Shown here: positions 13,371-21,156 of the stretch, piece after piece | How positions within the stretch are numbered: position 1 is the first letter of the stretch | Layout: each line of letters starts with the position of its first letter | Notes under the pieces: model-generated | Databases searched by the model: none | Seen by the model: the letters and a program-made list of their open reading frames with translations, nothing else | What the model was told of the DNA's origin: nothing | From: Lactobacillaceae bacterium UBA639 | GTDB taxonomy: Bacteria; Bacillota; Bacilli; Lactobacillales; Lactobacillaceae | Direction of reading: 5' to 3' | DNA length: 28,973 nt | NCBI GenBank assembly: GCA_002299975.1 | Contig: DBOT01000036.1 | Span: forward strand, 1-28,973 | Translations under genes and position numbers: made by a program

Positions 13371-15248
13371 ATGGCAAAGTTAAAAATCAAGAATAACGAA
13401 GTTGCCTTTTACGCCATGGGGGGCCTTGGCGAAATTGGTAAGAACATGTACTGTGTCCAGTTCCAAGACGAAATCATCATCATCGATTGTGGTGTGCTCT
13501 TCCCCGAAGACGAACTTCTCGGGGTGGATTACGTCATTCAGAACTATGACTACCTGGTAGAAAACAAGGATAAGATCAAGGGGATCTTCATTACCCACGG
13601 TCACGAAGACCATATCGGTGGGTTACCATTCTTCCTCCAGAAGGTGAACGTGCCAATCTATGCAACCCCGTTTGCAATGTCACTGATTAAGGGGAAGCTG
13701 GATGAGAAGCACCTCCTGCGTAGTGCCGAACTGCACGAGATCGACGAATTCGACGAGGTCCACTTCAAGAAGCTCTGGGTCAGCTTCTTCCGGACGACTC
13801 ACTCTATCCCGGACACGATCGGGGTGGCTGTCCACACGCCACAGGGAACGATCGTCCAGACTGGGGACTTCAAGTTTGACTTGACCCCAGTTGGTAACCT
13901 GCCTGGTCCTAACCTACAGCAGATGGCTAAGTTAGGTTCCGATGGGGTCCTCCTGCTGACCTCAGATAGTACTAACGCCGAACGGCCACAGTTCACTAAG
14001 TCGGAGCGGTGGGTTGATATTCACATCCGGCGAATCTTTGAACGTATCAAGGGTCGGATTATCTTTGCATCCTTCGCTTCCAACGTCTACCGACTGCGGG
14101 AAGCTTCCGATGCGGCCATTGCTCAGGGCCGGAAGATCGCTGTCTTCGGCCGGAGTATGGAAAACGCGATTGCGGCGGGTCAGGAGCTCGGCTACCTGAA
14201 CATTCCAGAGGATTCATTGATCGACCAGAATGAGATCAACAATTATCCGCCGGAGAAGGTCCTGATCATGTGTACCGGGTCACAGGGGGAACCAATGGCG
14301 GCTCTGAGCCGGATCGCCAATGGTACTCACCGGCAGATTTCAATTCAACCCGGTGATACGGTGGTCTTCTCCAGTAACCCAATTCCAGGGAACACGACTA
14401 GCGTAAACGCCCTAATCAACAAGCTGGAAGAAGACGGTGCGGCAGTTATCCACGGTTATGTTAACAACATCCACACCTCCGGACACGGTGGTCAGATCGA
14501 TGAAGAGTTCATGCTGCGGTTGATGAAGCCGAAGTTCTTCGCACCGGTTCACGGTGAATACCGGATGCAGAAGATCCACACCAAGCTGGCCCAGATGACG
14601 GGGGTTCCAAAGGAAAACAGCTTCATCCTCGAAAATGGGGATGTGCTGGCCTTGACGAAGGACTCCTGCCGGCTGGCGGACCACATTGACAGTGTCTCGG
14701 ACGTCTACATCGATGGTCGGGATGCCGGTGACACGGTTGGTAACCCCGAGATTCGGGAACGGCGGCTCTTGTCTGAAGAAGGGGTTGTGACCGCTATTGC
14801 CGTGGTTGACCTTAAGGATTACCAGATTGTGGCGGGCCCAGATATCGTCTCCCGGGGATTTGTCTACATGCATGAGTCACAGGAACTGATCAAGGCAGCT
14901 AACCATGAGGTCTTCTGGGCAATTCTGAACACCTTCAAGAATCACAAGGTAGTTGATCAACGGGTCCTGAACCGGACAATCGTCAGCCGGTTGCAGAAGC
15001 TGCTCTTTGATCGGACGGGCCGGAAGCCAGTGATCATTCCAATGATTACTATCTTGAACGGTGATAACCGGGCGGAGAATCATCATTACCGTCATTCCAA
15101 CCACAAGAACAGTCAGCAGCACGAGAATAAGAAGAACCGCCAGGAGAATAATAACAACAACCATGGTGGTAATAATAACCATCAACACCGTTCTAACAAA
15201 CATCGTCACAATAAGAAAAGTGAGAAAACGCCGGTTGCTAGTAAGTAG
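13371..15248 (+). CDS. rnj: Ribonuclease J (beta-CASP metallo-beta-lactamase RNase)
   Basis: 625-aa endo/5'-3' exoribonuclease of RNA decay and 16S/mRNA processing. The metallo-beta-lactamase motif HGHEDHIGG (76-84) has all zinc ligands. TGDFKFD, SDSTNAERP, CTGSQGEPMAALSRIANGTHRQ and IHTSGHGGQ are beta-CASP motifs and read closer to Bacillus J1 than J2; I leave the paralogue unassigned. The core ends near residue 562 after RKPVIIPMI. The remaining 63 residues are an Asn/His/Lys/Arg/Gln-rich tail (17 Asn, 10 His) absent from Bacillus J1, probably disordered and possibly RNA-binding. It has a long leader upstream and a strong terminator downstream, so it is monocistronic. Confidence 0.95.
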   Translation: MAKLKIKNNEVAFYAMGGLGEIGKNMYCVQFQDEIIIIDCGVLFPEDELLGVDYVIQNYDYLVENKDKIKGIFITHGHEDHIGGLPFFLQKVNVPIYATPFAMSLIKGKLDEKHLLRSAELHEIDEFDEVHFKKLWVSFFRTTHSIPDTIGVAVHTPQGTIVQTGDFKFDLTPVGNLPGPNLQQMAKLGSDGVLLLTSDSTNAERPQFTKSERWVDIHIRRIFERIKGRIIFASFASNVYRLREASDAAIAQGRKIAVFGRSMENAIAAGQELGYLNIPEDSLIDQNEINNYPPEKVLIMCTGSQGEPMAALSRIANGTHRQISIQPGDTVVFSSNPIPGNTTSVNALINKLEEDGAAVIHGYVNNIHTSGHGGQIDEEFMLRLMKPKFFAPVHGEYRMQKIHTKLAQMTGVPKENSFILENGDVLALTKDSCRLADHIDSVSDVYIDGRDAGDTVGNPEIRERRLLSEEGVVTAIAVVDLKDYQIVAGPDIVSRGFVYMHESQELIKAANHEVFWAILNTFKNHKVVDQRVLNRTIVSRLQKLLFDRTGRKPVIIPMITILNGDNRAENHHYRHSNHKNSQQHENKKNRQENNNNNHGGNNNHQHRSNKHRHNKKSEKTPVASK

Positions 15249-15256
15249 TCGGTAGC

Positions 15257-15300
15257 AAAAAGGTTTGTGAGTGCCAAATAGGTAATCACAAACCTTTTTT
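15257..15300 (+). terminator. Terminator of the RNase J gene
   Basis: A perfect 14-bp stem AAAAAGGTTTGTGA / TCACAAACCTTTTT with a 15-nt loop. A flanking A-run also permits function from the other strand. Confidence 0.92.
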
Positions 15301-15330
15301 AGTCTTTTCATTAAATAAATGCTGCTTTTC

Positions 15331-15339
15331 TGGTATCAT
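15331..15339 (+). promoter_or_regulatory. Extended -10 promoter for the CPBP protease gene
   Basis: TGGTATCAT is an extended -10. TTAAAT 17 bp upstream (15311-15316) is a weak -35. Confidence 0.5.
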
Positions 15340-15389
15340 CAATGTAGCAATTATTATTTTGTAACTTTGTAGAGAGGAAGGAACTCCAG

Positions 15390-16577
15390 ATGTCTGGAAG
15401 TGATTACCTAAAAATCTGGTACCGGGTACAGATCGGTGCCACCTTATTAATTCTTGCAATGATGATGATTCGAAACTATGAGTTTGGTCGGCAGCGAATT
15501 GCCGCTTTGCTCTTAGTGACGGTGGTCATCCTTGCAATTGCCCTGATTGTTGAACTCTGGGAGAAGCTCCCGCCGATTGTCAAACGAATCAATGCTTGGC
15601 TGCAGGCTTTAACCCAGCCCTTCATCTTAATCTTGGCATGGGATGTTATTACCCGGGAAATAATCGTCCTGTTGCACCTCCCATCTCGCGGGGTGGTAAC
15701 GCTGATGATTGCCTATTATTTCATTATGTTTGCCCCCTTTGCCAGTGTGATTGGTGGTCAATTGACCTTCAGTATTGAACGGTTCATCTTTGCCTTTTGG
15801 ACAGTTCCCGTGGTTTTCCTGCCCCTGATGGCCCTGCCAACTAACTTGGTCGATAACCACTTTCTGCGGTTGGCCTTATCAACCGGGGCAGTGGGGACGG
15901 TGGCCTACTTCATCTTAATAACAACGGTGATGCGGGCCTGGAAGCTTTCGTGGCCTGGCTTACGTCCACACTGGAGTGGTGATTTCAACTGGTGGATCCT
16001 ATTGGGGCTGGTTGTAATTGATCTTGTGTTCACTGGACTCAACATCGGTCAGTGGCCGAACTTGCATTTAACCAATTGGCACCTGACAATGTCAGCCTTC
16101 GAGGCGGGAGTGATGGAGGAAACCCTCTTCCGCTTTGCAGTTCTGGGGATCTTGTTCTATGCCTGGCGTAATGTCAAACAACGCCTCCCGCTGGCAATCG
16201 TTACTAGTGCGTTCCTGTTTGGCCTGGCTCACCTATCTAATGCCATGCTTCAACACTGGGACATGACGGTTCTCCAAGCGGTCAGTGCCTTTGCTCTTGG
16301 CCTATTTTTCGCGGTAGTCTATGTCTACACGGGCCAACTGTGGTTAGCAATGGTGATGCACGGCTTGCTCGACTGGACGAGCTTTATTGTGACGGGGTCT
16401 GACCTGATGAAGGGGACTACCAACTGGGCAGATTGGGTCAGTGTAATGATTGAACTAGCTGTCTTTGCCGGAATCACCACTTGGATGATGTTTGGTCAGC
16501 GGCGCAAGGTCATGGAACGACACGTTGCCCGCCTTACCGGAGAAGATCAATATTTCGGCTTCATGGTGCAATATTAG
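15390..16577 (+). CDS. CPBP-family intramembrane metalloprotease (CAAX/Abi type)
   Basis: 395-aa polytopic membrane protein. The catalytic motifs are in the C-terminal half: E243-E244-xxx-R248 (MEETLFRF), F277xxxH281 (FGLAHLSN) and H324 with D328 (MHGLLDW), in family order. The N-terminal 230 residues add about six hydrophobic helices, longer than the minimal domain. The start ATG has AGAGGAAGG upstream. In lactobacilli such proteins are often linked to bacteriocin immunity or signal-peptide processing, but no bacteriocin gene lies nearby, so the role is open. It is monocistronic, with its own promoter and terminator. Confidence 0.88.
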   Translation: MSGSDYLKIWYRVQIGATLLILAMMMIRNYEFGRQRIAALLLVTVVILAIALIVELWEKLPPIVKRINAWLQALTQPFILILAWDVITREIIVLLHLPSRGVVTLMIAYYFIMFAPFASVIGGQLTFSIERFIFAFWTVPVVFLPLMALPTNLVDNHFLRLALSTGAVGTVAYFILITTVMRAWKLSWPGLRPHWSGDFNWWILLGLVVIDLVFTGLNIGQWPNLHLTNWHLTMSAFEAGVMEETLFRFAVLGILFYAWRNVKQRLPLAIVTSAFLFGLAHLSNAMLQHWDMTVLQAVSAFALGLFFAVVYVYTGQLWLAMVMHGLLDWTSFIVTGSDLMKGTTNWADWVSVMIELAVFAGITTWMMFGQRRKVMERHVARLTGEDQYFGFMVQY

Positions 16578-16586
16578 TTGAAAGAT

Positions 16587-16636
16587 AAAAAGAGGCTCCT
16601 GATATTCAGTTAATCCGAACGTCAGGAGCCTCTTTT
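16587..16636. terminator. Bidirectional terminator, CPBP gene / gln operon
   Basis: A perfect 15-bp stem AAAAGAGGCTCCTGA / TCAGGAGCCTCTTTT with a 19-nt loop, between convergent genes. Confidence 0.92.
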
Positions 16637-16643
16637 GAATTTT

Positions 16644-17297
16644 CTAAGCGAGGTGACGGTGCAGGTAGTCCGCCAGCAGTGACAGCGAGTAGCAGACGAT
16701 GAAGTAGAGAACCGCCAGGGCAACAAACATCGGAATGATGTAGTTGGTGTTCTGACCGTAAATAATCTGGGCGTGGTACATCAGTTCCGGCAGGACGATG
16801 ATGGTGGCCAGGGAAGTATCTTTGACCAGTGAGATGAACTGGCTGACCAGGGCTGGGGTCATATTCTTGATTGCTTGTGGCAAGACAATGATCCGGAGGG
16901 CCTGCCACCGGGTCAGTCCGTTGGCCAGGGCCCCCTCGGTTTGGCCCTTATCGATTGAGTTAATTCCGGAACGAACGATTTCAGCAACCATGGCTGATTC
17001 GAAGATTGACATTGCCATGATGGCCGCAGGAATAATCTCCGGCTTGATCCCAATGTTGGGGAGTCCGAAGTAGGTGAAGAAGATGATCAACAGGAGGGGC
17101 AGGTTACGGATGATGTCGATGATAAAACCGACAATTGCAGAAACGTATTTAATCTGCTCGTAACGGACGATTCCCAGGAGGGTACCGACAATGAAACTAA
17201 TCACGATCGAGGCCACAGAGATCTCGATCGTAACCCACAACCCCTGGAGGAGGAAGCGGATGTTAATCCAGGAATAGGCATCAATAAAATTTTGCAT
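16644..17297 (-). CDS. glnP: Amino-acid (glutamine-type) ABC transporter permease
   Basis: 217-aa inner-membrane permease of the HisMQ/polar-amino-acid family, with about five helices. The EAA loop is visible as EGALANGLTRWQALRIIVLPQAI, the contact site for the ATPase. The second of two in-frame ATGs (17297) is preferred because GGGGGTGA, overlapping the stop of the upstream permease, then has proper spacing; the first (17303) abuts the ribosome binding site. It is last in the four-gene operon. The symbol follows the Bacillus glnQHMP order and is by analogy. Confidence 0.85.
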   Translation of the reverse strand: MQNFIDAYSWINIRFLLQGLWVTIEISVASIVISFIVGTLLGIVRYEQIKYVSAIVGFIIDIIRNLPLLLIIFFTYFGLPNIGIKPEIIPAAIMAMSIFESAMVAEIVRSGINSIDKGQTEGALANGLTRWQALRIIVLPQAIKNMTPALVSQFISLVKDTSLATIIVLPELMYHAQIIYGQNTNYIIPMFVALAVLYFIVCYSLSLLADYLHRHLA

Positions 17298-17310
17298 TAG
17301 CATTCACCCC

Positions 17311-17949
17311 CTAAGCCAGTTTCTTTTCCAGGTGCCGCATGTAATAGCTGAGCGGCAGCGTGATGATCAGGTACATGATGCCGACGATGAAGTAGGTCGG
17401 AATTGTCTGCAGGGTATCGTTAGCAATCAGGTTTCCCTGGTACATCAGGTCAAAACCAGCGACAAAGGCCAGCACGGAGGAGTTCTTAACCAGGTTGATG
17501 AACTGGTTGCCCAGCGGCGGGATTACGACCCGAAAGGCCTGCGGAAGGATGATGTAACGCATTGCCTGGTGATAAGTCATCCCAGTAGAAAGGGCCCCTT
17601 CCAGCTGGCCACCTTCAACAGAGTTGATTCCGGCACGAACAGTTTCCGCAATGAAGGCGGAGGTGTAGAGGGTCAGACCAATCGTCCCAGCAGTGAAGCC
17701 GTTGATTTTGGCAATATACATGGGGATGATCAGGAAGAAGGCCATCGTGATGACCAGCAGAGGAATGTTTCGGAAAACTTCAACGTAAATGCGCCCGATG
17801 ACCCGCAGGACGCGGTTCTCAGAAATCTCGAGGAGCGCGAATAACGTGCCGATAATCATACTGCCAACGAGCGCAATGATACTGCAGAGAATGGTGTTTA
17901 AAAGTCCCATCAGCAGCGGGTGCCATTGTGTTGCAATTAAATTAACCAT
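17311..17949 (-). CDS. glnM: Amino-acid (glutamine-type) ABC transporter permease
   Basis: 212-aa permease homologous to the following gene. The EAA loop is EGALSTGMTYHQAMRYIILPQAF (about 130-152). It has five hydrophobic helices and probably forms a heterodimeric channel with its neighbour. The start ATG overlaps the stop of the binding-protein gene by one base (TAATG), so translation is coupled. The symbol is assigned by gene order only. Confidence 0.85.
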   Translation of the reverse strand: MVNLIATQWHPLLMGLLNTILCSIIALVGSMIIGTLFALLEISENRVLRVIGRIYVEVFRNIPLLVITMAFFLIIPMYIAKINGFTAGTIGLTLYTSAFIAETVRAGINSVEGGQLEGALSTGMTYHQAMRYIILPQAFRVVIPPLGNQFINLVKNSSVLAFVAGFDLMYQGNLIANDTLQTIPTYFIVGIMYLIITLPLSYYMRHLEKKLA

Positions 17950-18779
17950 TAGCGTTTCATCTCCTGATAATTAAAGCCTTTAACGTTACCGAACCATTTG
18001 AGGAGGAGCCGGTTATAGGTACCGTCTTCTTCAACCTTTTTAAGAGCCCAGTTTAATTTGTTCCGGAAGCGGGCCTGATTCTTGTTGACGGCGATTCCGT
18101 ATGGCTCCTTGGTAAAGTTGCCCCCGACGACTTCATAGCCGGGATTTTCGGCGGCCATCCCGTACAGAATCCCGTTATCCGTGGTCAGGGCGTTACCCTG
18201 TTTGGATTTGAGGGCGGTCATTGCCTGGGCATAATCGGATAGCTGTAATACTCGAGCCTTTGGAGCGTACTTAGCAACGTTTTTCACCGAATTAGATCCT
18301 GAGACCCCGAGGACAACCTTGCCGGGATGGTTCAGGTCATTGATATTTTTAATGGGGCTGCCCTTCTTGACCAGTAGCGACTGTCCGGCATCGAAGTATG
18401 AATGGGTGAAGTCAACCTGCTTCTGCCGCTCTGGGGTGATGGTCATCGTGGCCATGATGGCGTCGATATTACCGTTCTTTAAGAGGGGGACCCGGGTTCC
18501 ACTAGTGACGGGAACGAAGACGCACTTACCGTCGGGGCCGAGGATCTTCTTGGTCATGGCCTTAGCTAGATCAATCTCAAACCCCTCCAGCCGGCCGGTC
18601 CGGATATTTTCCAGGCCGAACAGGCGGGTATCGGACTTGACGCCCCAAGTGATCTGCTTGCTTTGTTCATCTTGAGCCAGGACGTCCTGCTTAGCAACAG
18701 ACTTTCCGCAGGCAGAAAGGGTCAGTAGGGCCATCATCAACAGGGCACCGAGCCCTAGAATGTGCCATAATTTTTTCAT
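17949..18779 (-). CDS. glnH: Amino-acid ABC transporter substrate-binding lipoprotein
   Basis: 276-aa extracellular solute-binding protein (SBP family 3). It has a lipoprotein signal peptide with lipobox LSAC; Cys24 would be lipidated and anchor it to the outer membrane face. The mature part has family features: FEIDLAKAMTKKIL, MATMTITPERQKQVDFTHSYF, GVSGSN and a C-terminal YNRLLLKWFG. The specificity residues cannot be read confidently; glutamine, glutamate or aspartate are all possible. It lies between the ATPase and the permeases. Confidence 0.88.
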   Translation of the reverse strand: MKKLWHILGLGALLMMALLTLSACGKSVAKQDVLAQDEQSKQITWGVKSDTRLFGLENIRTGRLEGFEIDLAKAMTKKILGPDGKCVFVPVTSGTRVPLLKNGNIDAIMATMTITPERQKQVDFTHSYFDAGQSLLVKKGSPIKNINDLNHPGKVVLGVSGSNSVKNVAKYAPKARVLQLSDYAQAMTALKSKQGNALTTDNGILYGMAAENPGYEVVGGNFTKEPYGIAVNKNQARFRNKLNWALKKVEEDGTYNRLLLKWFGNVKGFNYQEMKR

Positions 18780-18791
18780 GACCAGGCCCCC

Positions 18792-19538
18792 TTACATAAT
18801 GTGTCCACTGATCTTACTCATGAACTCCTGGGCCCGTTTTGTGCTTGGCTGGTCGCCAAAGAACTTGGCGGTAGTATCATCTTCGAGAATTTGGCCATCT
18901 GCCATGAAGATGACCCGGTCAGCGACGGCTTGGGCAAAGCTCATTTCGTGAGTGACCACCAGCATCGTCATGTTGGAGTTTTCCGCAATATCCTTCATAA
19001 CATCGAGCACATCATCGATCATCTCGGGATCCAGGGCACTAGTTGGTTCGTCGAAGAGTAGACACTTGGGCTTCATTGCCAGGCTACGGGCAATGGCGAT
19101 CCGTTGCTTTTGGCCCCCAGACAGCTGTGCGGGCATGTTATCGGCTTTGCTGGCTAAGCCGACCTTATCCAGAAGCTGCATCGCCAGTTCCCGGTTTTCA
19201 TCCTCGGGCCGCTTAAGGACGATTCGTGGCGCAAGCATGATGTTTTCGATAACGGACTTGTTGTTGTATAGGTTAAAGTGCTGGAAGACCATGCCGACTT
19301 CACGCCGGATCTTATTGATGTTGGTCTTCTTATCCGAAAGGTCGTAGCCGTTGACAATCAACTGGCCGGATTGAATCGGATCCAGACCATTAATCGTTCG
19401 GATCAAAGTACTCTTTCCCGAACCGGATGGCCCGATCAGGACGACAGTCTCCCCGCTATCAATCGTTAGGTTAATATTTTTTAGTGCATGGAATTTACCA
19501 TAATATTTTTCCACATTATGGAATTCAATCATTGACAT
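18792..19538 (-). CDS. glnQ: Amino-acid ABC transporter ATP-binding protein
   Basis: 248-aa ATPase that powers the importer. Walker A is GPSGSGKST (36-44), Q-loop QHFNLY (about 86-91), signature LSGGQ (139-143), Walker B CLLFDEP (159-165), D-loop SALD, switch His197. ATG at 19538 is chosen because GGGGAG (19546-19551) is 7 nt upstream; an in-frame TTG at 19553 would overlap that site. It is first gene of glnQ-glnH-glnM-glnP and is transcribed from the consensus promoter at 19600-19628. Confidence 0.93.
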   Translation of the reverse strand: MSMIEFHNVEKYYGKFHALKNINLTIDSGETVVLIGPSGSGKSTLIRTINGLDPIQSGQLIVNGYDLSDKKTNINKIRREVGMVFQHFNLYNNKSVIENIMLAPRIVLKRPEDENRELAMQLLDKVGLASKADNMPAQLSGGQKQRIAIARSLAMKPKCLLFDEPTSALDPEMIDDVLDVMKDIAENSNMTMLVVTHEMSFAQAVADRVIFMADGQILEDDTTAKFFGDQPSTKRAQEFMSKISGHIM

Positions 19539-19599
19539 AGGTATGCTCCCCAATCTATATAAACTTAATTATGACCTTAATATAGACACAATCCCCTCA

Positions 19600-19628
19600 A
19601 TTATAGTTCGCGTCTTAAGGAGCGTCAA
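19600..19628 (-). promoter_or_regulatory. Promoter of the glnQHMP-like operon
   Basis: Minus-strand TTGACG (19623-19628), 17-bp spacer, perfect TATAAT (19600-19605). The leader is about 55 nt. The -35 is overlapped by the left arm of a long inverted repeat. Confidence 0.85.
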
Positions 19629-19679
19629 AAGTCAATTTAGTATTAATTTTGCAGAAAAGTATGATTAATACGACTTTTG
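19626..19679. repeat. Long AT-rich inverted repeat upstream of glnQ
   Basis: The left arm is CAAAAGTC, a 6-nt insert, then GTATTAAT (19626-19647); the right arm is ATTAATAC directly followed by GACTTTTG (19664-19679). Both 8-bp blocks are perfect complements. It sits between divergent genes and overlaps the glnQ -35. It could be an operator or a cruciform-prone element. Confidence 0.6.
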
Positions 19680-19703
19680 TTTTAGGATAACCAAAAATAA
19701 TTA

Positions 19704-19731
19704 TTTACAAACAGCAGATAAGTAGTAACAT
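19704..19731 (+). promoter_or_regulatory. Probable promoter of the universal stress protein gene
   Basis: TTTACA (19704-19709), 16-bp spacer, TAACAT (19726-19731). The resulting leader would contain the hairpin at 19743-19780. Confidence 0.45.
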
Positions 19732-19742
19732 TGAAGGTGTAA

Positions 19743-19780
19743 TTTAACGAAGACGAGCGGCTAATGCTTTCATCGTTAAA
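19743..19780 (+). promoter_or_regulatory. Hairpin in the universal stress protein leader
   Basis: Perfect 8-bp closing stem TTTAACGA / TCGTTAAA around a 22-nt apex, 10 nt ahead of the ribosome binding site GAGAGGGG. It has no T-run, so it is not a terminator. It may affect mRNA stability or translation. Confidence 0.5.
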
Positions 19781-19805
19781 TGAGAACATAGAGAGGGGTA
19801 TACTA

Positions 19806-20282
19806 ATGTTCGAAATTAAGCCAAAGAAGTTCAAGCGAATCCTCGTTGGGGTTGATGACGCACCGGACGCCCGGGCCGCTTTTTCCTATGCGGTTGATAA
19901 GGCCAAGCGCGATGGTTCCGAAATCGGGATCGTCTCTATTCTCGAAACGGGGCACGTTAGCGTTTACCAAATTTTAGATAAGGACTATGTTCACAGTAGT
20001 GAGGATGAACTGCGGAAGCGGATCAACGAATATGTCCAAGCAGCAATTGACTACGGTGTTGATCCAAAGAAGATCACAGCAATTGTGGACCACGGTGAAC
20101 GGCCAGCTGAACGGATTTGCAACCACGTTATTCCAGCCTACCAACCAGACCTGCTGGTTGTCGGTTCAATTGGTAAGTGGGGCAACCGGAAGGCCGTTGG
20201 TTCACAAGCTTCCTACATGACGCGGCATGCGGGCACTTCCGTCTTTGTTATCCGGACGACAGCGGTTCAGACATACGAATAA
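19806..20282 (+). CDS. Universal stress protein (UspA family)
   Basis: 158-aa cytoplasmic protein with the Usp Rossmann-like fold. It begins KRILVGVDDAPDARAAFSYA. The ATP-binding glycine motif near the C terminus is VVGSIGKWGNRKAVGSQ, close to G-2x-G-9x-G-S. ATG at 19806 has GAGAGGGG 7 nt upstream; an in-frame ATG at 19764 lies inside the leader hairpin and lacks a site. It is a single gene with its own terminator, divergent from the gln operon. Family members respond to acid, starvation and oxidative stress; the ligand is unknown. Confidence 0.92.
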   Translation: MFEIKPKKFKRILVGVDDAPDARAAFSYAVDKAKRDGSEIGIVSILETGHVSVYQILDKDYVHSSEDELRKRINEYVQAAIDYGVDPKKITAIVDHGERPAERICNHVIPAYQPDLLVVGSIGKWGNRKAVGSQASYMTRHAGTSVFVIRTTAVQTYE

Positions 20283-20307
20283 AAGCTTATTTTAAGTAAT
20301 GTGAGAT

Positions 20308-20340
20308 AAAAGAGGTTGAGTTGATACTCGGCCTCTTTTT
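20308..20340 (+). terminator. Terminator of the usp gene
   Basis: AAAAGAGGTTGAGT / ACTCGGCCTCTTTT, a 14-bp stem with two T-G wobbles and a TGAT loop, then a T-run. Confidence 0.88.
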
Positions 20341-20366
20341 CCATGTGATAGAAGCTTTGAATGTTT

Positions 20367-20398
20367 CTAATTTAGCACCAGGTTATTTGCTAAATTAG
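20367..20398. promoter_or_regulatory. Palindromic operator candidate upstream of the VIT pair
   Basis: Perfect 11-bp arms CTAATTTAGCA and TGCTAAATTAG spaced by 10 nt, ending exactly at the -35 hexamer of the VIT promoter. There is no T-run, so it is not a terminator. Related CTAAATT/AATTTAG words recur at about 20409 and 20430. Confidence 0.6.
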
Positions 20399-20426
20399 TT
20401 GTAACTGAAAATTTAGATGTTATAAT
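20399..20426 (+). promoter_or_regulatory. Promoter of the tandem VIT genes
   Basis: TTGTAA (20399-20404), 16-bp spacer, perfect TATAAT (20421-20426) with an extended TG one base before it. Confidence 0.8.
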
Positions 20427-20457
20427 GATTCTAAATTGAAAAAGAGAAGGCGAAAAT

Positions 20458-21141
20458 ATGCCAAAGAAAAAGATGTCATTGGCTCAAAAGGTAAATGTCT
20501 TACGGGCGAGCGTAATGGGGGCCAATGATGGGATTATCTCCGTTGCCGGTATTGTCATTGGGGTGGCTGCGGCGACCAGTAATCCTTACTCAATTTTGAT
20601 TTCCGGCCTGTCAGGGAGCTTGGCCGGAACGATTTCAATGTGCATGGGGGAATACGTATCGGTTTCCACCCAGAAGGACTCCCAGAAGATGGCGCTGATC
20701 AGTGAACGTCAACGCCTGAAGGATCAGTACCAACAGGAATTTGACTATGTCCAGAAGCAGTATGAGAAGCAGGACATCGATCCTAAGCTGGCCAACCGAG
20801 CTACTAAGGAACTGATGGATAAGGATGCCCTGTCGACCGTAGTTCAGGAACGTTATGGCTTTAACCCTAAGGAATTCACCAGTCCTTACGCTGCGGCCAT
20901 TGCCTCCTTCATCTCCTTCCCAACCGGCTCGATTTTACCAATGGTAGCGGTGACGATGGCACCAGAACATGTCCGGATCTTCGCCACCATGATTGCGGTT
21001 CTGATTGCCCTGCTGATCACCGGTTACTTTGCGGCTGTATTGAGTAAGGCCAACCGGGTCAAGTCGATGCTGCGCAACGCCACGGCGGGCCTTTTGACGA
21101 TGTGTGTGACCTACTTGATTGGGCAACTATTTGCCCGCTAA
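20458..21141 (+). CDS. VIT1/CCC1-family divalent metal transporter (first of tandem pair)
   Basis: 227-aa membrane protein of the vacuolar iron transporter family (Fe2+/Mn2+ export or sequestration). It starts LRASVMGANDGIISVAGIVIGVAAA, the conserved first helix. It has helix 2 with the SGLSGSLAGTISMCMGEYVSVSTQ signature, a cytoplasmic charged helical segment (about 75-135) corresponding to the metal-binding domain, then three helices. The stop codon overlaps the ribosome binding site of the second VIT gene, so the two are one transcript and coupled. Metal choice (Fe or Mn) is not decidable from sequence; Mn is plausible because lactobacilli accumulate it. Confidence 0.9.
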   Translation: MPKKKMSLAQKVNVLRASVMGANDGIISVAGIVIGVAAATSNPYSILISGLSGSLAGTISMCMGEYVSVSTQKDSQKMALISERQRLKDQYQQEFDYVQKQYEKQDIDPKLANRATKELMDKDALSTVVQERYGFNPKEFTSPYAAAIASFISFPTGSILPMVAVTMAPEHVRIFATMIAVLIALLITGYFAAVLSKANRVKSMLRNATAGLLTMCVTYLIGQLFAR

Positions 21142-21156
21142 AGGAGATGAGTGTTC

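Noticed and set aside
15061..15255. Alternative-frame open frame in the RNase J tail
   Set aside because: It arises from the AAT/CAT-rich codons of the low-complexity tail; the RNase J frame runs through with the proper stop.
19554..19700. GlnR box in the glnQ leader
   Set aside because: TGTCTATATTAAGGTCA only partly fits TGTNA-N7-TNACA, with mismatches at key positions.
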